Positions 15,530 to 27,179 of a stretch of DNA of 64,000 nt are shown here, piece by piece. Origin of the DNA: Aulostomus chinensis (Eukaryota > Chordata > Actinopteri > Syngnathiformes > Aulostomidae); the NCBI GenBank assembly GCA_037954235.1, contig JBBMOA010000015.1, positions 19,468,799 through 19,532,798 on the forward strand. Reading direction: 5' to 3'. Each line of letters opens with the position of its first letter. Positions within the stretch are counted from its first letter, which is position 1. The notes below the pieces were generated by a model that did not search any database, was not told where the DNA came from, and saw only the letters and a program-made list of their open reading frames with translations. Made by a program: the position numbers and the translations under genes.

Positions 15530-16240
15530 AACTTCATTTATAAAGCACTTTAAAACAACCACAGCTGACACAAAGTGCTGGGCACGAATAATCGTAAAAA
15601 CATAAAACAAACTACAAACAAAGCAGCAACATAAAACAGAAAAAAAGAATTAACGTCTCATGCTGGGTCAAAAGCCACAAAAAAAGTAGGTTTAAGAATG
15701 GTCTTAAAATGGACAGTGAGGAGGAATGCCTGATGTGCAGAGGCAGGGGGTTCAAAGTTTGTGCACAGCAATAAAGAAGGCTCTGTCCCCCCTGAGCTTT
15801 GGTTTACACCTCTGTGTCTCCAGGAGCAGCTGATCTGCTGACCAGAGGCACTGAGCAGGAGCATGAGGGTGGAGCAGCTCAGTGAGGTAGGGTGGGGCAA
15901 GACCATTTAAGGACTTAAAAACAAGTAAAAGAATCTTAAAATGAACTCTAAAATGAACAGACAGCCAGTGGAGGGAGGCCAGGATTGGCGTTATGTGCTC
16001 TCGTTCACGTGTGCCAGTTGCCATTCGAGCAGCAGCATTTTGAACCAGGGAGGACGTGACAGGGAGGACTGGCTGATTCCAAAATAGAGACGATGGATGG
16101 GTCGATGGATCCTAGACTCAAAGTGCTGCGGTGAAAGAAAAGGCTTCATCTTTGCCAACTCCCTGGGGTGGAAAAAACAGGATTTTACCACCGCGCTTAT
16201 CTGGCAATCTAATTTAAACTCACTGTCCATCTTAAAACCC
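15530..16240 (-). mobile_element. decayed LINE, 3' part of reverse transcriptase ORF
   Basis: Minus-strand frames read like the C-terminal part of a fish non-LTR retrotransposon: motifs such as HITPILASLHWL, FKILLLVFKSLNGLAPPYL and RGDRAFF follow an upstream LDSEFKLD-like and KMKPFLS segment. The reading frame is broken between overlapping frames (about 16230-15991 and 16024-15752), so it is inactive. The lower end, with AAAGTGCTTTATAAATGAAG on the minus strand, fits the element's 3' tail. Precise clade not assigned. Confidence 0.75.
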
Positions 16241-16524
16241 AGGTTGGAGACTGGTGGCTAAAGGTGCCTAGGGGTCCAAGCCAACAGTGGGACGTGGACA
16301 GGAGCCACTGGGAACCAAGATTATCACGTCAGTTTTCTTCTCATCAAAACTTAAGAAGTTTAGGTACATCAAAGCTTTCATGTCATTGAGACATCAAAGA
16401 AGTAAAAAGGGCCTCCCAGCCTCATCCAGTGGGACGTAAAGATGGGGGGGGGGGGCATTGTTTTTTAGAATATTTAGCACATTCGGGACCTTAATGTTGC
16501 TTCTCACTATTTCAAGTTCTGAAT

Positions 16525-16685
16525 AACCAGTTCTAAATTCCATTTTAGAACAATTTCCAGTTCTGAGATACTTTACAGAAACAGTTCTGAGTCACATTAT
16601 AGACTAACCAGTTGTAAATCCCATTATACTTCATACAATTACTAGTTCTGAGTTACTTTGCAGAAAACGCTCTGAAACACTGAAC
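16525..16685. repeat. degenerate tandem duplication, about 81-bp period
   Basis: Two units starting at 16525 (AACCAGTTCTAAATTCC) and 16606 (AACCAGTTGTAAATCCC) align along their length with small gaps. Confidence 0.5.
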
Positions 16686-17165
16686 GAAACTTTCACTTTT
16701 CAACCCAGTGTTTCAGATGTTTTACAGAAACAGACACTATATGGTTTCCAAGTGCTATGGTTCACTTTAAACAGTTTTACTGAGAAATGGTAGAGTATAA
16801 AATAGTGCAAGATAATATTAACAGGTCATTTCAATGCAATGATTCAGAAAAGATTAATTTTGCTAAGTGGTCCGGCCGATAACAACAAAATTTCCTCTCG
16901 CTCTTTTGCCTGTCACAGGTCTAATACTTGAAGGAAACACAAAACAAAATAATGAAAATAATATTTAAACATTTTAATATCCCTTTAAAGGTAACTGAGT
17001 TTTAACATTTAAAATATAATTCGGTATATTTTTATTTTTATATAATTACATTTCCACCCCCCCCCCCCAAAAATTACACCATTCTATAAATTATTTGTCG
17101 GCATACTTGCAATACCTTCGCGGCCCACCAGGGGGCCACGGCCCACATGTTGAGAATAACGACTG

Positions 17166-17317
17166 TAAACTGACCGTAGGTGTGACTGTGAGTGTGAATG
17201 GTTGTCTGTCTATTTGTGTTGGCCCTGCGATGACCTGGCGTACTGTCCAGGGTGAACCCCGCCTCTCGACTGAAGGCAGCTGGGATAGGCTCCAGCTCTC
17301 GCCCCCCCCCCCCCCCA
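17166..17317 (+). mobile_element. SINE family A, 3' half only
   Basis: Matches the second half of the family (TGACCGTAGGTGTGACTG onward) and ends in a C run. The tRNA-like head is missing, as in 5'-truncated retroposed copies. Confidence 0.7.
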
Positions 17318-17319
17318 CA

Positions 17320-17900
17320 CACACACACAGACACTTAACTTTTTATATTTATTTCTTTATTTTCACCTTCAACAACTAAACTTCACACTTCACTTTTTTT
17401 AGCATAGTAATGTGTAATATCTGTGGCAACCGTTGTGGTCTACTGAAGCCTTTCGTTGGCACCTACCGTTTAAAGACATCGAAGGCTTTGGAATTTACTG
17501 TTTTATTTTATTCCGCTGAACAAAATCTGGTAAGAAAGAGCCTGCCACACTCATTATTCTTGTTCCAAATAATTTATAGGATTCAGGACTTTTTTCCTGC
17601 AGGTGTTCACAAGCAGCTCATGGGGCCCCCCCTACACACCCTGCGTACATATATGTTCTTTTTCCAGAAGAAAAAGAAGATAAAAAGACAGATAGTTTTA
17701 CAGGCAGCCAACAGGGGATTTAGAGGATAAACAAATTATTGAAATCTGTGAATTGATTGACAATTGTAAACCATGAATTTGCAGTCAAAGCCTGCCAGGG
17801 GACAACCCAGGGGACAGCACCCCCCCCCCCCCCTCCCCCAGAGCGCTGTGTAGCTCTGTAGCCCTCCGTCGGAGGGCTTGCCCGCCTCCTGAAAAGTGAA
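17320..17900. other. intergenic before p2rx5
   Basis: No gene recognised. A C run lies at about 17820-17832, just upstream of a GC-rich stretch leading into the p2rx5 start. Confidence 0.5.
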
Positions 17901-17912
17901 CTACGGCAGCTG

Positions 17913-17919
17913 TATAAAT
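17913..17919 (+). promoter_or_regulatory. TATA-like box close to p2rx5 start codon
   Basis: TATAAAT lies only 37 bases before the ATG. If used, transcription would begin about 5-10 bases before the start codon. An upstream TATA-less start is equally possible. Confidence 0.35.
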
Positions 17920-17949
17920 CACTCGGCTGCTTGACCGTGCGCGGCGGAC

Positions 17950-20490
17950 ATGGCAGGTTGGGGAGCTTTCTTCGTGTCTCTCCTCAACTACAAGACTGAG
18001 AAGTACGTCATCGCTGAGAACAGGAGAATCGGAATATTGTTCAGGCTCTACCAGCTGGCCGTGCTGGGGTACATCATAGGGTGAGGCGTTTTGCATGACC
18101 CCGTTTCTCACTGACTAACCTTTTAGAAAGTGATTCATAAAGTTAAAAATAGTTGGTTGTGTGTGTGTGTGTCGCTTTGTTAAAGTTGCAGCGTGTGTGT
18201 GTGTGTGTGCGTGCGCGCGCTCGGTTGAACAAGTAAACTGTTAAGAGATGTCTTTGAGTAATGAATGACAGTGCGTCGCAGAGACACACGAGGTTATCCT
18301 ATTGCACCACCCTGCTTGGTGATGATGTCACGTCGGTGTATGAAAACAGAGTAGGTGCCAGGAACAGTTATTGTGACGGTCTGTACTACTGCCGCTATAT
18401 TTGCTTCATCCTACAGTCAAAAATCAAAGACGTTTGTGAATAAAATATATTATTGTGAAAGTTTTGTTGGTGAATACAAAAGTTTAGCTTGCGGTTCACC
18501 TGAATCTCTTGGATTATTGGCGTCTCTGAGACGCCAATAATCCAAGAGATTCAGGTGAAGTGTTTCTTTTAGGGATCTGTATAAATACTCCTAGACTGTG
18601 TTACATCTTTCTGTGTGAGAGACTGTACCGCAGCAGACAAAACTGTTGGATTTGCGAATACAAGTTTTGGTTCAAAGAAATACTTACAATGACACCTAAT
18701 GACCTAATAATAGATATCGGAGTTAAGGGAACATGATGAGCTGATACGGTGAGCAGCTGCAGCAGCAGACTCAGCATGGCTCTATGTGTCGAGTATCTTA
18801 TGGAGAGCTGTACTAATTTCATTGCCGTTCCACTTGGTAGACATTAGTGCATTTTGCATCCGGTGAGGTTAGCATGCTTGGACGTGTGTGTGTGTAGTTC
18901 CGTAGATGTTATTATGTGACACAGCACACACTCAACCATTAACATTTCTCCTTTTGTCTGATAATTGCTTGTGAAAGCCCCCACTGACAGTTACAATGTG
19001 TGCTGACAGTCTCAATATTAAAACAGGCTGCTACGCTGACTGTCACACCGCACACACACAAGCATGCACGCAGGCACACGTGCTGACATCAAAACGTGAT
19101 GTTCAAATACTGCTATTTAGTGTGTAACCCATTTCACAGGTGGGTGTTTGTGGTTAAGAAAGGGTACCAGGAGAGAGAGGAGACCATCCAGTCTTCTGTC
19201 ATCACCAAGCTCAAAGGTGTTACCCTGACCAACAGCTCTGAGACTGGGCTTCGCCTCTGGAGCGCTGAGGACTACGTCATACCTCCAAATGTATTTATGT
19301 GAATGTGTATCTACAGTTTGTGTAAACACTGAAGGCAATCTCAGAGCACAGAGGAAAACTAAGGATCTGCAACTGTGCTCCTGTCAGGAGAGATTACCAT
19401 TGCATGCCTTCATTAGCTTCGTCTGTCTTCACAGATTTCGCTTAATTGAACTTCTCCAGAGTGTAATTTATTTAACCTTTTGCTTTCCATCTTATTTCCT
19501 GGACCTAATTGTATTTTGTAGGGTGAGCAGGTGTTTTTCATAGTAACAAATTACATAGAGACCCCCAATCAGAGGCTGGGGTTCTGTGCTGAGGTGAGTA
19601 CACAGATGAAGATTGGTCTCATCAGCTCATTTTGAACACATCCTGAAGAGCCCAACTCGCAACAGGAGATATTTTCAAATACAGCAATGTTTATTTTGTT
19701 TCAGAGTGTCAAGGTACCAAACGGACGATGTCTAAGTGATGAAGACTGCGTTGAGGGAGAGACTGTAATTGCTGGTCATGGTGAGCTTGTATTGCTCTTG
19801 TGAAATGTAAAAACCGTCAATAACAAGTTTACGTATTCATCTGTGGGTTGAGGGTGGGTATCCGCCTGTATTTCTCAGCAGTGAAGACACCATTAATCCT
19901 CACCGAATCCCTAACTCGGTCTGCAGAAATGCAGCCCCGTGCTTGCAAGGAACCTCCACTATTCTTTGCTATTACATGCAGACACTGACTGCTCTCCAGC
20001 CCTTCATCGAACAAACTGCCTTCTGCTACAGTCAGATATTTAAAATTTTGACTAATCAGTCCAGCACAACCAGTGCCATTTTTTTGCACCCCAGATGCGT
20101 ATTTGAGTTGCTTGGCCTCGTTTCCACAACAGCCGTACGTCTCCTGTGGACAGTATGTTGGTGTACCTGGGTCCCACTGGTTTCTGCTAGTTCTGAGCTG
20201 ATGGCACTGATGCACAACTTCCCATTTCTAATGTGTTTTTAATCTCCTGCACTAAATTTCCTTGGCTGACCACTGCTTCTGCTTCCACTGCGGTCTTAAA
20301 TGTTTCCCATTTTGTTGTGCTTCTTCAAGAGAGTGTGAACAGCACATCTTGAAACCCCAGTCTGCTTCAAAATCTTTGCCTGGATGCAGTTAAATACCCT
20401 GTGTCTCGTTGCTGTACTGTCATGGTGTATGATCTTTGACATGAAACTGTCACGTCCCCTTAGGAGCAGACTCGGTTAGCTAACCCCAAC

Positions 20491-20545
<55 letters not shown>

Positions 20546-23500
20546 CATACTATGTGTACTTTATATTCCACAAACTAAACACAAATAATAATCAGAACGA
20601 GCAAACATAATAGGGCCTGAGCCTGACGGTACTTCAGAATGGCTCAGGCCATTCCTTAACAGGAATAAGTGGAAGAAAATGGATGGATGGATGGAATTTA
20701 GAGCACTAGTTATTATTTTGTCTTCGACAATAGATTTTATATGTGAATCACTAATGTAAATGTGAAGTCACCATGTATCACAAAATACCGGTAATCACAT
20801 TTTTATTCATTTATAATGATAAGTTTCAATAAAAATAATAATTATATATATTTTCTCATACAACAATACACACAATATAAGTGCTTTAGGGTTTTATTTC
20901 TAAATCTTCTTTCTCCATCAGGAATCAAGACTGGCTTGTGCAGAAATGATACTGGGACCTGCGAGATTCAGGCTTGGTGTCCTGTTGAATACAACGAGAG
21001 ACCTGCGTGAGAATCCCCCCCCCCCCCCCCCCCCAGAGCAGAACTTAGTGCTTCTACGTTCACATTTTTCAGTTCCCTCACAAGGAGCAATAAACTCCAC
21101 AGGTTCTTTGATGACATCTTGCAGCTTCTCTGTATGTCTTTTTCCTCTCCAGAGAGCCTTTACTGAGCGAAGCTGAAAACTTCACCATCTACATTAAGAA
21201 TTTCATCAGGTTTCCAAAGTTTGAATTCTCCAAGTAAGTGGCTTGAAGTGGTGCTGACTGGTGGTGCTACTCTGGTTTCGGGGCATCATAACACAGATCG
21301 CCGAGTGAGTCTAATGATACGCATGCCCCAATGGCTGCTTTAAATATCTTAGGGTACAGAGGGCCCTCTATTTATACCAGCCTGTGCATTGCACACAGCG
21401 AGGCAGTGAAACAGTCATCTGAGACGTCCTTGACAGCGGGCCTTGGCCTGGACAGTTGTCAGATGAGACAGGGGGCCAGCACACAGCCATGCTCTTTCAA
21501 GTCCACAAGTCATGGCTAATTTCTAAGACATGATCTCGTTCTAATCACCAGACATCTCTCTCATCTTTCCTCACTATTCTTGATATGTTTTGGGTTAATT
21601 GGGCTTGTAGGTAATACAAATCCCTGTTAATAGGTGCTACTTGAAAAGGCTGGCAACGCTCTGTGTCTCACAGTTACTGAGCAAGGCTCTGAGCTTCAAA
21701 CCAGAGTGTGTCAGGATGGATGCACAGATAGGCACTATACTGTGTATGCTGCTGTTGGTGAGTGGAAAACTTTTCTGAAATTTCATAGTTTTGTGCTCAC
21801 CATAAGCTTTTTGGAGCTCGCCGGAAAATTTTCACCTGCTCACTGGAGGAGAATCTTTCTGGCACTCATTAGAAACACTCTCATACTGAGTTTCCAGAAA
21901 ATGCGAGAGTGTTTGCGCTAAACACAACAATCTTTCAATTTTTTCCCCATGTTCTTATAGGAGTTCTGATCTTTGGATCCTAGCCGATAAATTTCTTTTT
22001 CAATTTAACAAGAAAGCCCCAAATTGTGAGTCAATATAAGGTATGATGATGTTTGAAGCAGGCAGCACGGTGGTGCAGTGATGAGCACTGTCGCCTCACA
22101 GCAAGAAGGTTCTGGGTTCGAGTCCGGGCTCCTGCCTGGATCTTTCTGTGTGGAGTCTGCATGTTCTCCCTGTTCCTGCGTGGGTTCTCTCTGGTACTCC
22201 AGCTTCCTCACTCGAAAGCTGCTGGGATAGGCTGCAGCGACCCTGAACAGGATAAGCAGACGAAAATGGATGAATGGATGATGTTTGAATCATATTCTGT
22301 GTCAAGGCATAGAGCTGAATCAGGAAAGTGGCTGTTTTTGGAATGCAGTGTGTTAGCTTTAGTGTAGTTTTTTTGTAAGATGCAAAGGGAAAAAGGTCAA
22401 AGTCAGGATGTGGCAAGTTTGTGTGTCTGTCACATAACTGAGTGATCTCCTACACCTCAGTGGAGGTTTATGTCTGTTCTGTGGCTCTTGCTTAAAGGGT
22501 TCATTTAAGAAATGAGACAATTCTTGGAAATCTAGTGCACGTTTGTCCTGACTGCTGTCTTGACCTCGTAGGTCCAATGTCCTTGAAACCTCAGGTGACG
22601 GCTACTTGAAGAGATGTTCCTACGACAGAGAGAAGCATCCCTACTGCCCCATCTTCCGCCTTGGAGATCTGGTCAGCTGGACTGGACATGATTTCCAGGA
22701 CATGGCTGGGAAGGTGACCATTTGACAATTATGTGACACTGTGTGGGAGATATTATGGGGCCTGGCTTCCTCTCAGTCATTTGATAATGTTCCATAATTG
22801 ATTTGCTTTTGCTGATAGTGTTTACGGTTAAAAATGTAAAATGTCAGTTTCTTCAGTTTCTGTGAAATCATTGCATTTTTACTAATGACAAGCAAACAGC
22901 ATGCAATGTACCAAGTGTTCATTCAGGTGGCAGGATGAGCTATTTGACAGATTTTTGGTTGATCCATGTTTTTCATATTTCATAATATGAAATGATGAGG
23001 TGATGACATTGTAAAAGGTCAAAGTTCAACTTCAGTGTCACATCATGATGTTCGGAAAAACTCCCCACAGTGACATACTTCACCAAAAGTACATTTTTTT
23101 CATTAAAGTACTCAAATATATTCGTCTTAAGCTCATGAACGTCACTAGAATGCAGAGAGAGCCAGACACATATATTTAGCTAGAAGCTAATAGCGTCCCA
23201 TGGCTACCAACTACAAACAACAGAAAATATGTCCAAAAATATCAGCTTACAAACTTACACTCACATTGTTTAGTATGAGGGTGGCACGGTGGTGCAGTGG
23301 TCAGCACCGACGCCTCACAGCAAGAAGGTTCCAGATTTGAGCCCCGGCTTGAGCACGGGATCTTTCTGTGTGGAGTCTCCATGTTCTCCCTGTTCCTGCG
23401 TGGGTTCTCTCTGGTACTCCAGCTTCCTCCCACAGTCCAAAGACATCAAGAGGGGACGAGGCTGATTGATACTCTAAATTGACTGTAGGTATGACTGTGA

Positions 23501-25470
23501 GAGTGAATGGTTGTCTGTCTCTATGTGTTGGCCCTGGGATGGACTGGTGACCTGTCCAGGGTGAGCCCCACCTCACGCCTGAAGGCTGCTGGGATTTGCT
23601 CCAGCCTCCCCACCCCACAACCTTCAACAGGATAAATGGTAGAAAATGGATGATGGATGGATGTTCAGTATGATCCACATCTTCTTTATCCAGTCATATG
23701 CTCAGTAATCTGCAAACAGTTGAGCCAAAAATGATCTAACTATAACACTGCTGGTTTAACACTCGTTCATGGCAGCATCATTGAACTTCCATCCATCCAT
23801 TGAACCACCTGTTCAATCTCTCCTATTTGTAGAGAACCAGCCATGCCTGTGTTTCACCTCGTTTCACAGCGTCTCATCTTACGTTATTGATCCCATGATG
23901 CACAGTCAGAGGTGTAGGCGGGGTCACGCTATTTGAGACACTGCAGTGGTCGTGGTTTCCTTGGTGATTTAAATATTTTCTAAATATTTAGCTTTACACT
24001 CTGCAATACATTTAGATTTACATTTAACATTTAGATTTAACTTTTATTTTTTACATATGAACATATTTTTGACAATTACACATAACATGTTGTTTTACAT
24101 GATTTTCTGTCTCAAATGTGAGGAAAATGAGCTAAATGTTGAAAATATATCAGTTCAATTGTAACCGAATTTTTACATTCGGCACTCCATAGGTGGCCTA
24201 GCTAAATATACGTGTCTGACTCTTTCTTCATTCTGAAGGCACAAAGAAGTAATGCAGCACTGACAGAAGTCTTTGTGAAGTCAAGGCTCATATTTGAGGG
24301 TACTCAAATAATCAGGACTACGTTGTACACAAGTCCAGATTTGGCTCTCAATCATTGGGTGATGTCATGTAACTCCCTAACGTACATAACCTAACCTTAT
24401 AGCGTCTGTTTTGGTGCATCAGGGTGGGTCCCTTGGTGTTCAAATCGAGTGGAACTGTGATTTGGATAAAGACCATTCACAGTGTAACCCACAATATAAC
24501 TTCATCCGATTAGACTTGAACAACTCAGTGACATCAGGATACAATTTCAGGTACGTTCCGTCAGAATGCCACCTCCATTCCATGTCTCATCTTTCACTCT
24601 CCTCTCTTACACTTTATAATTTTATTCCCTTCCAGATACGCCAGGTATTACATGGATGAAAATGGTACAAACTACCGCACATTGTATAAAGTTTATGGGA
24701 TTCGCTTCGATATAATGACCAACGGCCAGGTACATCAATGACATCAGCAATTGGTGCAAGTAAAGAACATTTATTTTATGGTACTGATGGCCTGTTTTGG
24801 TGTTCTCAGGCTGGCAAATTCAGCATTGTTCCCACAATAATTGCCATTGGTTCAGGAGTTGCTCTACTGGGTATAGTGAGTAACCTACTTGCTATTGTTG
24901 ATGATGTGTCAGTTAGTAATTAGTGTGTGATTACTGTCACGCCAAGAAGGTCATGAACCATAACCAGAAGCAAAATCGATCCTTCTCAGCCGCTGAAAAA
25001 AACCAAAAACGTTTTCTTTCTTTCAGGGGGCGTTTGTCTGTGATATGATTCTGCTGTACATGATGAACACAAGCTCCTTTTATCGTGAGAGGAAGTTTGA
25101 AATCATCAACTTCAAGTATGACACAGAGTAGCTTTCTTGTCACATTGTAATCCATGATTATGTAATTCATTGGATTGTCTCTACTGTATGTACCAGGAGA
25201 GAGCGGAACAAATCCAAGGATGAGAAGGCAGTTCAGCGAGAGAGGAAATCCAGGAAATCAGCCGCAAACAAAGAGGCTGCCAACTCCATCAAAAGGCAGG
25301 AGGATGTTGAAGCAGCCATTGCGGCGTCTGCTCCCGCTGCAGAGAGCCAACCAACCATGGAGAAACGGGGTCCAACCATCCCACGCAACACAGGACAGCG
25401 ATACTCTGCTGTTCTCTCTCCACAAGGAGCGGAGCCAAAGCATCACATCACTTTCTCCCCTCTCTATTAA
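17950..25470 (+). CDS. p2rx5: P2X5 purinoceptor, ATP-gated cation channel, 12 exons
   Basis: Exons: 17950-18080, 19140-19290, 19522-19593, 19705-19780, 20922-21006, 21153-21233, 22572-22713, 24423-24550, 24636-24729, 24810-24875, 25027-25115, 25197-25470. All borders are GT/AG and phases join without gaps, giving 462 residues. The protein has a short cytosolic N-terminus with YKTEKYV, TM1 at about 30-50, and an ectodomain with the ten conserved P2X cysteines. It keeps the ATP-site features TKLKGV, GYNFR and a Lys before YGIRFD. TM2 is at about 326-353 and is followed by the YxxxK trafficking motif (YRERK, 361-365). The C-terminal tail is basic then Pro/Ser-rich. Exon 10 (66 bases, AGKFSIVPTII...) encodes the start of TM2; the equivalent exon is skipped in most human P2RX5 transcripts but is intact here. 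P2X5 forms trimers at the plasma membrane. Assignment rests on protein similarity and on its place before EMC6. The introns hold SINE, Tc1 and palindrome insertions. Confidence 0.95.
18495..18559. repeat. perfect 65-bp palindrome in p2rx5 intron 1
   Basis: Arms 18495-18526 and 18528-18559 (32 bp each) are exact reverse complements around the single base T at 18527. Symmetry stops abruptly at both outer ends. No open frame or known element is apparent. Confidence 0.95.
19830..20435 (-). mobile_element. Tc1/mariner transposase remnant in p2rx5 intron 4
   Basis: Read on the minus strand in shifting frames, Tc1-type transposase segments appear in order: CAVHTLLKKHNKMGN, GQPRKFSAGD, a TSGTQVH-like piece, NEAKQLKYA, SGGSLQARGCISADRV and RINGVFTAEKYRRI. 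Several frameshifts and stops break it, and the catalytic C-terminal region (HHDNDPKHT-type) is absent. It is a fossil fragment. Confidence 0.7.
20493..20541. repeat. (AT)n microsatellite
   Basis: About 48 bases of alternating AT inside p2rx5 intron 4. Confidence 0.95.
20660..20695 (+). repeat. SINE family A tail fragment
   Basis: Only the AGGAATAAGTGGAAGAAAA and GGATGG repeats remain. Confidence 0.45.
22058..22276 (+). mobile_element. SINE family A, internally deleted, with target duplication
   Basis: It has the tRNA-like head (A box TGGTGCAGTGATGAGCAC, B box GGTTCGAGTCCGGG) and a body that jumps from CAGCTTCCT directly to the tail half. It is flanked by perfect 13-bp direct repeats GATGATGTTTGAA at 22045-22057 and 22277-22289. 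It sits in p2rx5 intron 6. Confidence 0.85.
23279..23662 (+). mobile_element. SINE family A, full length, with target duplication
   Basis: Complete copy in p2rx5 intron 7. It is flanked by GTTTAGTATGA (23268-23278) and GTTCAGTATGA (23663-23673), a direct repeat with one mismatch. Confidence 0.85.
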
Positions 25471-26550
25471 AATTTGCAAGCAGAGCAAGTGGTCTTGATT
25501 AGTTTGAAGGGGATGGAACTACAAGTCAGGCTGATACTCAGCTCTCACATGCTGCTTGAGTGACATCTGACTGAAGATGTCAGTCCAGACAAGTGTCATG
25601 TAGTGTGTACCTGGGCCAGGACGCTGATGTAGACATATGCAGCAAGGCAGTTTTCAGGTGCTGGTTCAGACTTCCAGTTTGTGGAGCTAACATCAGGTCC
25701 ATAAATGATACAGAAGTACCATCATCATGCTGAGTAAGTTTGGCGTACTTGCTCCAGGTAAACTATCCAACATTTACGAAGTATTCATTGCATGCTGTCA
25801 TGTCATGTCAACAGAGAGGGAAAAACTGTCACCCATTCCAAATGTATATGAATTTATTTGTTCTTGAAGGCTCGAGGGCTGAAACAACATACAAGTCAAT
25901 TTTACCATCTTTGAAGTCTCCCATCGGTGGTTAGCGCCTCACTACAACTCTTGCTGAGTGCACTTTCCTGCTTAACATCCTTGCATCCCCAAATAGGAAT
26001 CATTTTTGGCTGTTGATCAGACAAAACATTTTAATTTCATAAACAAAGGTAGCAAATAGCAGCAAAAATCCCAGAGGTGATAAATTCATCACGACTTAAG
26101 TGTGTGGTGAATGTGGCTCTAGAACTCTTCATAAAACATCACGATTGCTCTGATAGGAAGTTGCTTAAGGAAAACTGAATTGATTATTCCAGTGCCAACC
26201 TTTTATGACAACAGCACATCTTTGTTGGGTCTCCATGACAGAAATAATTTTGCTGGCATGAAATAATTGTTTAAAACTCCTCTTACAGAGGTACAGAAAA
26301 ATGTGTGAAAGGTCTTAAAACAGCTTTGTAGTGGGAAACAATGTTAAGCACGTGTCTGTGCTGCTGTATGTAACTATGCCGTGGCTACATCAAACTAAGA
26401 ACTGGCTCTTGGAAAATGTGAATGCAGTGTGTTTCTGTGATACACTGGTGATGTACTGGTTTTAATGAAGTGCATGAACTCTTCCACCTGTCCCCTTGTC
26501 TGTAAGTTTAATTTCTTCATTGTTGAAAATAAATTATAGAGCTCATGAGT
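25471..26550 (+). other. probable 3' UTR of p2rx5
   Basis: No coding features. An AATAAA at 26528-26533 is a plausible polyadenylation signal and would give a 3' UTR of about 1.1 kb. Confidence 0.45.
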
Positions 26551-26797
26551 GTCCCCTAACTGATCAATAATGTAGGCAAACAAGTTTTACAAAGGGATTT
26601 ATTCTGATCAGGAATCGTATTTTACTACAACTGACGCAACAACTCTCTAAAGCAGTTCTAAACCTGGAACTGACAGGGTACAGGTTCAACATAATGACAG
26701 TCAATGGTCAAGGAGGAGTACTCTTTCTCTATTTTATCAGGTCATAATGAAAAATAACCAAAACTCAATCTACAAACAGCAGTGCAGACATTATTGG

Positions 26798-26803
26798 TTT
26801 ATT
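26798..26803 (-). terminator. polyadenylation signal of emc6
   Basis: AATAAA on the minus strand, about 38 bases past the emc6 stop. p2rx5 and emc6 are convergent, with a gap of only a few hundred bases. Confidence 0.65.
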
Positions 26804-26840
26804 AAGCTTTAGTTAAGGATATATCAGGTTATGTGTCATA

Positions 26841-27173
26841 TTAGTAAACATGCACCATTCCGTAGAGGAAAGTCCAAAATAGGACGTAAGTGAAAAGACC
26901 ACCGACCAGGCCCCCGGTAAAGAGCAGCCTCCGAGATTTAAAACATTTGTTCCATCGCCGTCCAGCCTTGAGTATGAGCAGCAAAGACAGTAGAAATGAG
27001 GAGAGGAAATAAAAAATGAAGCCATAGAGTCCCGTCAGGCCCAGGATGCCAGCTGTGGCTCCAGACAGAGCTGATACAGAGGTGCGGCAGTAGTCCAGCA
27101 CTGCGGCGTTGCCCCTCACAGCAACTTCACTGATGAAATGAGGCCCCTCACGCTTGGCTACAACTGCTGCCAT
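26841..27173 (-). CDS. emc6: EMC6, ER membrane protein complex subunit 6
   Basis: A single coding exon of 110 residues, the same length as the mammalian protein. The N-terminal cytosolic part carries FISEVAVRGNAAVLDYCRTS, followed by hydrophobic helices (SALSGATAGILGLTGLYGF, then a Leu-rich stretch and a final GGLVGGLFTYVLFWTFLYG). EMC6 is a core subunit of the insertase that places tail-anchored and multipass proteins into the ER membrane. An AG acceptor (TTTCTCCAG read on minus) lies 35 bases upstream of the ATG, so the first exon is noncoding, as in mammals. It is divergent from shpk. Confidence 0.95.
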   Translation of the reverse strand: MAAVVAKREGPHFISEVAVRGNAAVLDYCRTSVSALSGATAGILGLTGLYGFIFYFLSSFLLSLLLILKAGRRWNKCFKSRRLLFTGGLVGGLFTYVLFWTFLYGMVHVY

Positions 27174-27179
27174 GTTGGC

